DNA from: Schistocephalus solidus
Taxonomy: Eukaryota; Platyhelminthes; Cestoda; Diphyllobothriidea; Diphyllobothriidae
Direction: 5' to 3'
Assembly: GCA_017591395.1 (NCBI GenBank)
Contig: WEDG01002019.1
Coordinates: 25,066-89,065, forward strand
DNA length: 64,000 nucleotides
Under the pieces are notes generated by a model, which did no database searches, had not been told where the DNA came from, and was given only the letters and a program-made list of their open reading frames with translations. Made by a program: the position numbers and the translations under genes. Positions within the stretch are counted from its first letter, which is position 1. The number at the start of each line of letters is the position of its first letter. Below, one piece after another: positions 46,129-56,576 of the stretch.

Positions 46129-48471
46129 ATGACGGACGCAAAAGTAACTATCGATAAACTAGATCTCTCAGCAATCCTACGCCTGCAAAACTTTATCGAC
46201 AAATATGAACATCTTTTTACGTTGCTCAACTCACTATTTGACCCCAAATCCTTTGCAACCAGATTAACAAGCGTACCACAAATAGAACCGATTATACACG
46301 TAGTCTCTCCAGAGGTCACTGATAGGTCCAAACGCAAGTTTATTTTTATTTATTTATTTTTATTTTATTTATTTATTGCCAGTTTACAGGCAAGGTCAAA
46401 AAAATATACAGTAGAGGGTCAAGCTGACAGTGAAAAAAACTCCTGATCGTTGTTTCAGGTGTTTTCAGGAGAAAAAAAACTGCAGCTTATTGAGTAATTA
46501 AAGTTCTGGACAGGGACGCGTCAACACAGGTGCCCGGTGAAGAACCTCTCCATTCAGTGTTACGGATCCGATATTCTGCACCAGCATGCATTTCGGCGAG
46601 CGGCTGTTCGCTGTCGACTGAGAAATAAGCCGATTAATGTCTGCAGAGCCAGTAATATTGCCCTCAGCATGAAGACCGGCACAGGATTCAGAGTCCATGA
46701 ACGCCACCAGAACCGAAGAGAGCTTCAACAGAGTCAGCACCCAAAAGTTTTGGAAGGTGTCCTGAATGTAGAAAACTAGTGACAGTTCGCGTAAACAAGG
46801 GATAGCTTTGCTGAATTTTGATACTTCTAGGTAACTTATTCCAGATTGCTATAGCGTTTACCGAAAAAAACTGTCGGTATCTAACTGTGCGTGCCAAAGG
46901 AAGAAATAAAAATACATCTCGATGACTGGTGCGCCGAGAGTGGTCGAGGTGTCTCAGAGATATAAGGGGGTTAAATGTACGACTGTTTAGTAGTTTAAAC
47001 AGTAAAAATAGTCCCTTCTGTAATCTGCGAAGCCACAGCGGGTCAAGGCTTGTAAGCTCACAGCGTTGGTGATAGGACAGGTTTCGGTGATCTGAATAGA
47101 AAACTCTTTTTGTAGAGAAGTGCTGGACTGATTCTATCTTCTTTCGTTCACTAGCGTGCAGAAGACTAAATATTATCATTATCAGAAATATCCCCCACAC
47201 GGTTAACCCCACACCATCAATCCAACAACTCATACACTCGTGTTGTCTAAACATCAGCATAGCTCCCACCAAAAGGCTTTATTCAAGAAGCAAAAATAAG
47301 CCAGTGTTTAGTGACCTTCTATTCACAAACCGAAGCCGATCTAGTTCTACAAAACCCTGAAGTGAACCGAACTCTGCTCACCCGAAAAGCATTCATAGGT
47401 CCAGACCTCACACCTATGCAAAGACGTGAACTTCAGACCAAAGCCACGCAGCTCAAAACAGATGTTAATCATACTTTCTCCTCAGTTGAACCTCAAGCAG
47501 GCACTTCCAACGCTGCCAACTATAATGCAAAGCGTACAAGCCAGTTTAATCAAAATGATAAACATAGTGTTTCCTTAGCCAAACCTTTGGCAAGTTTATC
47601 TAATTTTTATTCTGACACTCATAATACCAATCGAATAACTGCTTCAGCAGTTAGGAGAGGAGGTCAGAATCAAACAAAACGAGCACCTCAAAATGCTAAA
47701 ACCTCCCTGGAACAGCTTGATGACACAAATTCTGGATCCAGTCATGTCGCAATATTAGATAGTAATATAAATGTTACTACGAATCCGCCAACTGAACAAC
47801 CAGTAACAGAAAATGTCGACCCAGCAAATAATACAAATCCTATAACGTGCGTGTCAATCCCTTCAAGCTCAAAAGATAACCCAATTTGTCTCCCAGTTAG
47901 TATTCCTATGCAAAAAGCTTTATTGAGCACACCGTTACTACCAAAAAGCCAAAAAAATGTCAACCCAAGTAATATAAGTGCTCCAATTTCTCCAAACTCT
48001 CATAAGACACGAATAACCTCTTATAATAACACCTCAACTCCCTCAAATCCAAATGCATGGCATAGGAGTAAACCAACGCATGCTAACCGTTCAAACATAG
48101 TAACAACTTATGGCAACCAAAGCAGTTACCTAGGCCGGCAAACCTTCCCGACAATAACCCCAGGTATCTACAATAACCGCCCAGTAAATCCTTTCCCCAT
48201 ATGGGGCATAACCTCTACACTCAACCCATGCACTCTAACACCTACACACAACCCATACACTTTAACCCATGCACTCAAATCCCACCACCCTCTCAACACA
48301 TACACTCTTACCCATTCACTCATCTCTCACCATACACATCACCATACCTTCCAACAGTTACACACTTCCCTTCTATTAGCCCATCGCAAAATCAAAACAG
48401 TTTTAGAAATCAGTTTTTTCACAACAGCTGGGCTCTTCCCTATCCGACATCCTAAGTATCGCCCTTATTAA
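46129..48471 (+). pseudogene. ORF1 of the second CR1-like element, interrupted
   Basis: The N-terminal piece MTDAKVTIDKLDLSAILRLQ runs to VTDRSKRK at about 46335. The same frame resumes after the insertion: FYSQTEADLVLQNPEVNRTL and PMQRRELQTKATQLKT. The remaining ~300 residues are Asn/Thr/Pro/Ser-rich with short Pro-x repeats near 48200-48350. No zinc knuckle was seen. Its end overlaps the start of the endonuclease frame. The function, probably RNA packaging, is assumed from position. Confidence 0.55.
46336..47290 (-). mobile_element. 3' fragment of another CR1-like element inserted antisense
   Basis: On the minus strand the frame from 47272 contains LRRLQKGLFLLFKLLNSRTF, LPLARTVRYRQFFSVNAIAIWNKLPRSIK. 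This is the R..FF......WN.LP..I block at the C-terminus of CR1/Jockey ORF2. A 3' untranslated part follows, ending in an AATAAATA-type simple repeat at 46340-46376. It is 5'-truncated, as usual for target-primed insertion. Confidence 0.75.
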
Positions 48472-49350
48472 TGCGAGATCGATAGTACATAAAATACCAC
48501 AACTTAGGACATTCGTTGAAGCCTATAATCCCGATATAGTTTGTTTAACGGAAACATGGGTTAATGAATTAACATCGAATGCTTCGCTATTTGTCCCAAA
48601 CTACAATTTCTATCGACAAGACCGCATTAATAAACGAGGCGGTGGCTGTATGATATACATCAAAACTACCATTGAACAAAGTGGTTTCGATGTTTCACAC
48701 GAAACTTTCCTGGCGAAGCATGCTTTGCCACAGTAAAATCCCTATCGCACAAAAATATACTTATCGGATGTCTGTACACTCCTCCAGAATGTAGTAATGA
48801 TGACACTGGCCTAACCAATCTAATAGATACCATATCAAATATTCAATTTGAATATAAGATAATTGCAGGCGATCTAAACCGTCCTGAAATAAACTGGGCT
48901 AAACTATCAGCCCCCACCAGACACGATGAACTGCTTTCATCAATTTTCTTCCATAACTGGACACAAATAATCAATAAACCGACCCGAGGAAACAACATAC
49001 TAGATATTATTCTCACAAATGATATCTGGCCCCTACATACGCATTACGACAGCATAACCTTTGAAAGTGATCATAAGGCAATAATAACAATGCTCCCTCT
49101 AAACATAAATGTAACATCAGATTCTAGTTACATTAACATAAATCCAAAAAAACTCGACATTGACTATATGAACAAATATGTAAGGTCACTAGACTGGAGT
49201 TCATATCTTCTAACGACATCCGCGACGGAAGCTGTTAACCTTTTATACTCTACTCTTTTTATAATTCGAGATACCTTAATAGATGAGAAATCCCCATATA
49301 AGTCACAAATTCCTAACTTCCTTTCTAAGAGACTAAAAAATTAAAAAACA
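48440..49350 (+). pseudogene. APE-type endonuclease of the second CR1-like element
   Basis: LSIALINARSIVHKIPQL (48452-48505), DIVCLTETWVNE with the catalytic Glu, and YNFYRQDRINKRGGG to about 48650. After a frame change near 48715, IIAGDLNRPEINW (about 48860-48900) gives the GDxN motif and SDHKAI (about 49068-49085) the catalytic SDH. All three catalytic blocks are recognisable, but split over frames. Confidence 0.75.
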
Positions 49351-49423
49351 ACTTCATGATCCCTCAGTTAGTTATTTATCCACACTCAGACGAATTAGGG
49401 AAATTCATGATCTAGTTGAAAAA

Positions 49424-51265
49424 ATGGAAGCAAATAAAAACATAGCAGCGGAACGCCGGGCAATAGAGTCCTCCGAAAAAACAGCCCAGATCTTTCGGAA
49501 GCAAATGAACACTAATCGAAAACCAGGTCCCCAACTCATGATTGATGACGCAGGACAAGTAATAACGGACGATAACCAAATAGCAAATTTATTCAATAAG
49601 TACTTCTCAGCCAACTATTCAGTTGAGGAGGAGCCGATACCCCACCAACAGAAATGACAACATTTACCTTCAATGAGATCTGTTTTAGCGAAGAAACCGT
49701 CAAAAAGCTATCAGACAACTTTCTAATTCCACCTCTTATGGGACGGATAAAATCCCACCTTGCATACTGAAGCATATGATATATGCTCCAATACTGCTGT
49801 CTAGTCTATTCTCCTTACTCCAATCGAATAGTATGTATCCAGAAATATGGAAATACTCAAGCATTACACCAATCTTTAAAAACGGGAACCGATCTGATAC
49901 ACAAAGCTATCGTGGTGTTCACCGAACAGCGGTAATAGCAAAAATACTAGAAAAAATAATTTCCAAACAAATGCTAAACTATCTAACAAACGCTAACCTC
50001 ATACCTTCCTCTCAACACGCTTTCTTACCTAAAAAGTCATGTCAGTCCTGCCATCTCACCTTCCTTGAATTCGTTTCAAGTAACAGAGATGACGGAAACA
50101 CGGTAGCTACGATATACTTTGACCTAAAAAAGCGTTCGATAAAGTACCCCATCAAAGGCTTCTAGTGAAGCTAAAAAGTCATGGGATTGGGTCTCCCCTT
50201 CTTGACTTTCTAAAATCTTACCTTCAAAACCGATATCAGGTAGTACAAATTCGAAACGTAGTCTCAGAACCATCTCATATTAGTAGTGGAGTACTTCAGG
50301 GGACTATCCTAGGTCCCCTCCTATTTCTTATATACATTCACGACTTATCCTCTATATCAACGTCAGCTAAAACATTTTTATATGCGGACGACTTAAAACT
50401 TGCATATGCATATAACCAGCATACAGTAGCCAGTATGCATAGAACGATTGAAAATGATCTTAAAAAACTAAGCGAATGGAGTACTCTATGGCAAATGCCA
50501 TTCTCTCCAAGTAAATGTCATCTCCTGATCTTTGGTTCACAAAAACTTCCTCCCATATTTTTCAATAATCAGGAAATAACCGAGACAACATCAATAAAAG
50601 ACTTAGGTCTTAGCTATACAAATACTCTTGATTTATCTCCCCACGTTAAACAAATATCACCAAAAGCCACTAGACTATGCGGATTCATTTGTAAAAATTT
50701 CTCCTCACCTGCCCTAAAGACAAGACTATATAAAATGTACGTTTTACCTCTCTTGGATTACTGCTCAATTTTTTTGGCATTATGCCATCAGATGGCCGAA
50801 AGAAACTAGAAGCCATTCAAAGATGCTTTACCAGATCCTTATCCAAATGTGATGCCTTTCAAGGCTCATACATGGAACTATACGATAGATATGGTCTTCA
50901 ACCCGTCTGGATCAGAAGACTCAAAAATGGTCTCACTTTTTCTATTCAAAATCACACACGACCAAGATATTCTCAGAATGAATATACTAACAAATCAAAA
51001 CGGCCCCCGAGACACTAGAAATTCAGAAAATATTATAAAAATTCCGAAATTCAAAAAGGCCCAACGATCCAACTTCTATTCCATAAGATACGCGACAATA
51101 TGGAATGCCCTGCCAAATTCTATTAGAAATAGTCGAACCATACGAGAATTTAAAATAAAAATCAAACAATATATGTTAAATAATAGCACACATCTATTTT
51201 TGAATAAGATAGGGCATTTTTCAACTCAGTTCTTCAACATAGAATTCGGGCCGAAAGGGCTCTGA
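49424..51265 (+). pseudogene. Reverse transcriptase of the second CR1-like element
   Basis: Motifs: PEIWKYSSITPIFKNGNRSD, YFDLKK with AFDKVPHQ readable in the next frame near 50125-50155, SSGVLQGTILGPLLFLIYIHDL (quoted in two parts, 50280-50345), and YADDLKL with YADD at 50381-50392. The C-terminal block SIRYATIWNALPNSIRNS lies near 51080-51130. Frame changes occur near 49650, 50135, 50790 and 50930. Confidence 0.85.
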
Positions 51266-51269
51266 CGCG

Positions 51270-52010
51270 GCAGTTACTGTTGGCGATAGCTTCTTCAATC
51301 CTGAGTTCTCCCGATGAGCTGCCTTATCTGCACCTAGAAGTCAAGCTGAAAATCCAAACGTACTTTGCGTGCGGTGATAGCCATTTCACTAGAACCGGAT
51401 ACTCAGGCCAGAATCTCCCACGATTAGTTATTTCATGTCCTTTTATAAACCACCTACGACGACCTGCAATGCACACAGAGATTAAGAATCTTATCATCTG
51501 GTTATGTGGTACACCCTCTGGTTATGGGCAAGCTATAAGTGGTGGTTAGTGACCTACAAGACTCATAAATACCTATCCTCTGGCTATGCACAAGGGCTCT
51601 CAATTTAATGATTTATATATCCATTATCTAAAAGCAGCTTTTTTTCTATTGTTAAAACTATTTAAAAAAATTATGATAACTTTACATTTTAAAATGTTTT
51701 TGGATAGCGTCTTTATTTTTATGTATAATTTTATGATTAGTAACCCTAATAGCAATAAAATACGATTCGAGGCTCAAACGCTCGTACGTCAATCGCATCT
51801 GTAATTTGATTGGTTGCTAGTGAACCTCGATGACGCGTCGCTAAGGGCGCAAGAGAATGCGCGCAGTGTTATTGGCAAATCGATCGGGCACTGAGCTGTC
51901 AATCCCGTACGCACCGTGCCATGCCATTTCCTGCGCTGTCGTGCTGCGACGCGGTCGCTTAACTGCCTGCACCCCTGTTCTGTCTATATTGACCGTTGTT
52001 TGCTTTTTTG
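51270..52010. other. No gene recognised
   Basis: AT-rich from 51590 to 51760. The last part before 52010 is GC-richer and may be the 5' region of the following transposon gene (TGCTTTTTTGCAG could be a splice acceptor just before its ATG). Confidence 0.4.
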
Positions 52011-53187
52011 CAGAATGTTTAGAGCAGTATCTACGAAAACACTTAGTAGACGTGCCCAGAAAGGTTTTCTGGATGATTTACGTCAAATTGCCGAGAATAT
52101 GAGGGAAATGTATCCGTCCGACTCATCTTAATCGTCGTGGCATCTGACCTCTTCCTCTAGTTCGTCATATGACGACTTAGAGATTTCCTCTGCTGATTAG
52201 GATGCAAGTTTGACATCAGATGTATCTGACGTGGCACCAAACAACTCTTCAAGCACACCTACAATTGAAGAGGAACCTACGTTTCGAGAGGCTATGAGTT
52301 CTTGGGCAATACGCTCGCGTATGCCATTGATTCACCAGAGCAGTCTTCTGAAGATTATAAGACGGCTGACCTCTGACCTTCCCGCAGACGCACGAACGCT
52401 GTTGGCTTGGAAAAGTGATGTTTCAACGGTGACGGCAATGGGCAGTGGTGAGTACGATCATTTAGTACTTGTGAAACAGTTAACTGAGCAGTTTTGAGGC
52501 GTCTAATAGGCAATATTGTTGTAACTTATTTAGCTATTGATGGGCTCCCTATACATAAGAAAACTAAGCGCGGGTTTTGGCCTATCCTAGGTAGAATTAT
52601 GGAGCCCTTTGTTTGTGAACTATTTTTGCATTCCTCATCCCTTTTTTTCCTATTGGGTTGTAGCTCATTATGTCTGAAGATGGATTTCATACTGGGCCCT
52701 ATAGATTCCAACGTTTTCGTTTCGAACATCCCGTTCCTCTCGTCGTCATCGGTACGCAGAACAATTACCACCGTTACCATTTTTTAGGACAATTCATCTG
52801 GTAGCGGCGGTTCTAGCATAACTATGCCTATTTTCCAGTCTCCTTCACATGCGGGTAAGCCATTACCTTCCATAGATAATCTTCCTAGACGGGATTCGGC
52901 GCAAACGAAAGAGGCGACGTGGTAATAAAACAAGAAGACCCAGCCGATCAGCCATCAAAGCAAGTCTTCGATGGATAACGCAAAGCCAAATGCAAGAAAT
53001 AAGGCTTTTGCAGGCTTAGAAAGTGGAGGTGGCGGCCACACGGCATCGCCTGGATGAGCACATTGGTAGCTGCGGCACACAGCCCCAGCCTACTGCAAGG
53101 GGTCCGATTGTACAACAAATGTCGACCCTTGACGAAGTAGATGCCCTGACCAAAGCCGTCACAGAGAGGGCATATAGACAGCAATTG

Positions 53188-53222
53188 GTAGGTTTTCTGA
53201 ACATTACTTACCGTCTAACTAG
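53188..53222 (+). other. Micro-intron, 35 bp
   Basis: GTAGGTTTTC...CTAACTAG. Removing it joins RAYRQQL in frame to VTHLASLGGDSVS, restoring the DUF4806-like consensus (QLVxxLxxLGG). Without splicing the frame gives unrelated text. Confidence 0.65.
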
Positions 53223-53384
53223 GTTACCCATTTGGCCTCCCTTGGCGGCGATAGCGTCAGCAATTTTGCTGATCGCGTTTTCACATCGCTCTTCGCCGAT
53301 GAGGTGACCTACCGGCTAACTTTCTACGGTCGCCACTAGGACAAAAGGCCTTTTTCCTCTCCCCTTTATACGGAATTCTTTTGG

Positions 53385-53426
53385 GTAAGAAATTTCTCAT
53401 TATTAACTAATTCATGTGCACCGCAG
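53385..53426 (+). other. Probable micro-intron, 42 bp
   Basis: GTAAGAAATT...CACCGCAG with a CTAAT branch-like motif. The exon text on each side is DUF4806-like, but the frames do not match exactly, consistent with decay of this copy. Confidence 0.45.
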
Positions 53427-53554
53427 ACGTGTTCAATCTTTGGAATATTCCGTAAAAGGCGGACAAACTGCAGCTAGAACGAGCTTTCAAAAATGCCTTT
53501 AAAAAGGCATATGACCGACTGCAGAAAAGGCAGCCCTGGGGCACTGTGCTGACG

Positions 53555-53657
53555 GTAAGTAGATTTTAATTATCAACGTTGTATACAAACATTTACTACA
53601 TAAAAACATGCGCATTGTTTACTCACCATCACTAATTTTATTGTCTTTTCATTACAG
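53555..53657 (+). other. Probable intron, 103 bp
   Basis: Donor GTAAGT after WGTVLT. Acceptor preceded by TTTTCATTACAG. The following exon reads GGYLMKRLRDCRVHQ to a TAG stop at about 53717. Confidence 0.5.
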
Positions 53658-53930
53658 GGTGGATACCTCATGAAACGGCTGAGGGATTGCCGGGTCCATC
53701 AACACAGGACTACTGATTAGGAGAAATTTATAAGATTTATTTTTGTACACTTACGCTTTGCATATTTTTAAACAAAATATATTTTAATTGCTCACTCAGT
53801 CTTCCGCGAGTCACCTTATCATTAATAACTATTCGATTAGAATGTAATGGGGATCGTTTTTTAACCGTTTAGCTAGTATGGGCGTCAACCAAAGGAGTAA
53901 GGGGTTCCGCTGTGCGGTTGAAAAACGAGA

Positions 53931-54032
53931 TACGAATTTTCGGATCCGATTCGCGTCCGAATTCGTAGTCATGGTCGGATCCGATTCGCGTCCGAAAATT
54001 CGTACCCTCGGATCCGATTCGCGTCCGAATTG
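53931..54032. repeat. Three copies of a 23 bp motif with internal palindromes
   Basis: TCGGATCCGATTCGCGTCCG occurs at about 53940, 53975 and 54009, each followed by AAT or AAAATTCGTA. CGGATCCG is palindromic, and TACGAATTTTCGG (53931) is the complement of CCGAAAATTCGTA (53992), so the block can fold. Confidence 0.8.
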
Positions 54033-55260
54033 TTATTAGGGAATTTGCTTTAAAACTAACTTGCAAAACTTATTATTTTTTATCTCTGTCTGTTAGTAGT
54101 ATGTTTTTTCCGTTTTTAACATCATTTATGCTCTATGTTATTCGAATGCGCAATGAGCCGCACGTCTAGGTTTTGATATAGCTTTATGAAACGAATGGTA
54201 CTAGCTGTTTCATACAGCTAGATCAAACATAATCAACACTATGATATATAATACAAATATGAAGACTGTATGACTGCATTGAAAGTTTCTTACCGTTGAA
54301 CTCTTCTTGCTCCTAATCTATTTTCACCTTTTTAGCAATCAGTCAACTAAGTCTAATTATTCGGCAGACTGTAGCGGCCGAAGATGTCAAAGATGGCACA
54401 CACTGTGGAGTATATCACTAGGACAATCTGTAGCCATATAACGTCGGCAGAATCGTTACACACTTCATCGTGCACACATGTATAGATAGCAGGAGAGAAT
54501 AAGTATATAACGTAAGGTATCTATGTTAACAGTAATAATTGTAGATAGTAAAAGAGAAATATAAAGATACAAGCGAATACTGGGGACTTATACAATCGAT
54601 CCGTTTGGATTGGGAGGTGGTCACGAATGATCAGTTAGATACCGGTGGGGAGTGCATTGCTGTTGGCAAATGCGGGTGAGGGTCGTGGAGATGCTGACGG
54701 TCAGGGACTTTCGAGACGGTACGACGGCGGTAACGAGGGGAGATGTCAGCGGTAGGGAAAGAAGGAACACCGGCCATCTTCATCGACCATCGATCACACC
54801 ATTCCCATCCGGGATCCGCGTGAAAAGTGTTCCCAGTTCATTCAAACAATTCTGTCAAAACTGTGGTTCGTTACAAGACCCCACACTGGAATCGACTGCG
54901 CTCGCATCTGATTGGAAGTACCTATACCTTCGAATCGACCGCAGACGTTTCTACCTCTGTCAAACGAATACCCTCGAACGTCAATAACAGACTTGTCTTG
55001 ACTCTAAACATTATTTCCCTGATACATTCATCTTCATTCTGTATAGCTGTTTTTACTTCATTTTTGCTATTTCTAAACCTTGGAAAACAGGTTTTTTTTT
55101 ACTTAAAACAAACTCGTCATTTCAACACAGCTATTTAAGCAAACAAACAAACCAAAGCTTAAGTGTTTAATGAAAAGAGGAGTTTGTTTTAAGTTTTTTC
55201 CTGTGTTCTAAGGATTTGACGGTGCCAAGCAGTGCCAAATCAATAAATATATTTATTCCA
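54033..55260. other. No gene recognised
   Basis: Short frames without conserved motifs. Confidence 0.4.
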
Positions 55261-55261
55261 A

Positions 55262-55390
55262 TTCCCACTGTTCATTTCGTCTGACGACGGGCCGGTGTAA
55301 CCTGCTTGAAAATTCACAAGTAGACTTGATTTTTCCGACAAACCTTCTTTCTTCATTACTATCTTGGAATGCATACTACCTCATTTATTC
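55262..55390 (+). other. PLE-terminal segment with a hammerhead-like sequence
   Basis: Shares TCATTTCGTCTGACGACGGG, GCTTGAAAATTCAC and CCTTCTTTCTTCAT with the reverse complement of 62641-62745. CTGACGA at 55281-55287 fits the CUGANGA core of hammerhead ribozymes, and GAAA follows a hairpin-capable stretch. The register of GAAA is off by one from the ideal fold, so ribozyme identity is tentative. Confidence 0.4.
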
Positions 55391-55410
55391 TCTATATATA
55401 TATATATATA
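55391..55410. repeat. (TA)n tract
   Basis: Alternating TA between the hammerhead-like segment and the SINE-like repeat. Confidence 0.9.
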
Positions 55411-55510
55411 GGCCGCCTTACGGCTGCAGGCGGGGCTTGAGAGTTAGCCCAAAGGCAAAACGGGACGAGTGAGTTCTGTAACCGTTCGTTGAGCGCCCTA
55501 CTACCATTGA
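55411..55510 (+). repeat. SINE-like body repeat, unit 1
   Basis: GGCGGGGCTTGAGAGTTAGC, then GGGACGAGTGAGTTCTGTAACCG to CTACCATTGATA. Nearly repeated at 55718-55814; a diverged relative lies near 58560-58640. Confidence 0.7.
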
Positions 55511-55540
55511 TAATATTCCCGATCGAAACCGGCAAGACAA

Positions 55541-55700
55541 CGAGCACGTAGCGCAGTGGGTAGAGCGTTGGACTTCTGCCCAACAAGGTCGGGAGTTCGA
55601 GGCTCGGGCGCCGCAGCGCCTGGGGTTGGGTATGGCTGGCTGATGACGTCTAAATAGCCATAATTGGCCATTCCGGCCCCTTTTTCTTTGTCGGTCATGT
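55541..55700 (+). repeat. tRNA-derived SINE head
   Basis: A box TAGCGCAGTGG (55549-55559) and B box AGTTCGAGGCT (55594-55604) with an anticodon-like arm GTTGG...CCAAC between them. T-arm pairing is incomplete, so it is not a functional tRNA gene. The following body GGTATGGCTGGCTGATGACG is also seen, inverted, near 58445-58480. Confidence 0.65.
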
Positions 55701-55717
55701 TATTCTGCCTATAAACT

Positions 55718-55814
55718 TAGCTGCCTTACTGCTGCTGGCGGGGCTTGAGAGTTAGCCCCAAGGCACAATGGGACGAGTGCGTCCTGTAACCGATCGGTGA
55801 GTGCCATACTACCA
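55718..55814 (+). repeat. SINE-like body repeat, unit 2
   Basis: GGCGGGGCTTGAGAGTTAGC and GGGACGAGTGCGTCCTGTAACCG, ending CTACCATTATATA and running into a (TA)n tract. Direct repeat of 55411-55510. Confidence 0.7.
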
Positions 55815-55850
55815 TTATATATATATATATATATATAATGATATATATAT
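55815..55850. repeat. (TA)n tract with short interruption
   Basis: TA repeat broken by AATG; lies exactly between the SINE end and the PLE coding end. Confidence 0.9.
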
Positions 55851-56576
55851 CGTTCCGCGTCCCACAGTATTTATAGGGGGTGATAGCCATTTTTCTAACA
55901 CAGCGTTGATTAGACAGGTTTACCTTTACAGTGTACACGATAGGAGGAGGGGTTGGGGAGTCCTTAATTGGCTTTGGCGTTCTTTGCCGGCATACACACA
56001 GGACATTGCTGTCAGTTGACATGTCTCTGGTTGAGGGGGTGGCCATTGTCTGGGTCCGAATTGACCTCAATTGGCGCCCTGGGTCGATAGTCATGTTTGT
56101 GTCCTGAGAGCATGTCTCCTCGTCTGTCGGGGTAGTAATTGATGCGGCGGTAATCATGACTGCGCCTTCGTCGGCCCCGAATTGTGGCGTGGTTAGGTGC
56201 ATATCCGTCCTACGTTCTCCCGCGGTGGAATTCACGTTTGGCCTAATTCCGTGTTTGCTCTTACGTTCGATGAGCTTCGCCCGGAGGGCCTGGTAGGCTG
56301 CCGGAAGGGCGACACAAGGGTTGATCGACGTAGGCTCCGTGTGCCAGGCTTCGATTGTTTATCAAGTTACGCGGTAATTTCCTCGACCCAGGATTTCGGC
56401 ATTTAGGAAGGCGAAAGTGTGCCCAGAGTTCGCACAGTGTTCCGCCACCAGGGACAATGGGTCCATTCTCCTCACTGCCCGCACGTGTTCGATAACACGG
56501 GTCATCAACCGCTTCGTTGTCTCTCCGACGTAGTTAACTTCACAGGAGTCACATTGGATCCGGTAGATGATGTTTG
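55850..56576 (-). pseudogene. PLE GIY-YIG endonuclease and C-terminal tail (minus member of a head-to-head pair)
   Basis: From 56576: NIIYRIQCDSCEVNYVGETT followed by KRLMTRVIEHVRAVRRMDPL, a clear GIY-YIG core. Then AEHCANSGHTFAFLNAEILG, and after a broken patch IEAWHTEPTSIN near 56350. A tail frame follows: LIERKSKHGIRPNVNSTAGE and onward to 55860, where it runs into (TA)n. The RT is absent. The endonuclease family differs from the copies at 43-46 kb (YVGETT versus YVGHTG). Confidence 0.8.

Larger units (their letters stand above)
46129..51265 (+). mobile_element. Second CR1-like element with a nested antisense insertion
   Basis: ORF1 start at 46129, interruption by an antisense element at about 46336-47290, ORF1 continuation to 48471, then ORF2 endonuclease and RT to about 51265. 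ORF2 is AT-rich and frameshifted five or more times. Codon use differs from the GC-richer element at 24140-28345, so it is a different family. Confidence 0.8.
52015..53720 (+). pseudogene. Transposon-type gene: N-terminal RR motif, IDGLP/FWPIL region and DUF4806-like region
   Basis: ATG at 52015 gives FRAVSTKTLSRRAQKGFLDD. The frame continues to 52497 with two stops (TAA 52129, TAG 52198) through FREAMSSWAIRSRMP and LPADARTLLAWKSD with GSGEYDHL. Then YLAIDGLPIHKKT and RGFWPILGRIM (52525-52600) follow in another frame. This matches a family of transposon proteins seen in invertebrates (FREAL..WA, DAR TLL, IDGLP..KSS..FWPIL). The DUF4806-like part is at 53133-53290: MSTLDEVDALTKAVTERAYR, then after a 35 bp intron THLASLGGDSVSNFADRVF. 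A TAG lies in that exon near 53310. The superfamily is not known to me. Confidence 0.55.

Noticed and set aside
47311..48471. 386-codon frame considered as a host gene
   Set aside because: Its low-complexity Asn/Thr/Pro composition, its position directly before an APE endonuclease and its continuity with the frame at 46129 make it ORF1 of a CR1-like element.
53931..54032. CRISPR array
   Set aside because: Only three repeats, with unequal spacers of about 12-14 bp, in an animal genome with no cas-like genes.
55541..55615. Functional tRNA gene
   Set aside because: The T-arm pairs at only about three positions, and the block continues into a repeated SINE body.
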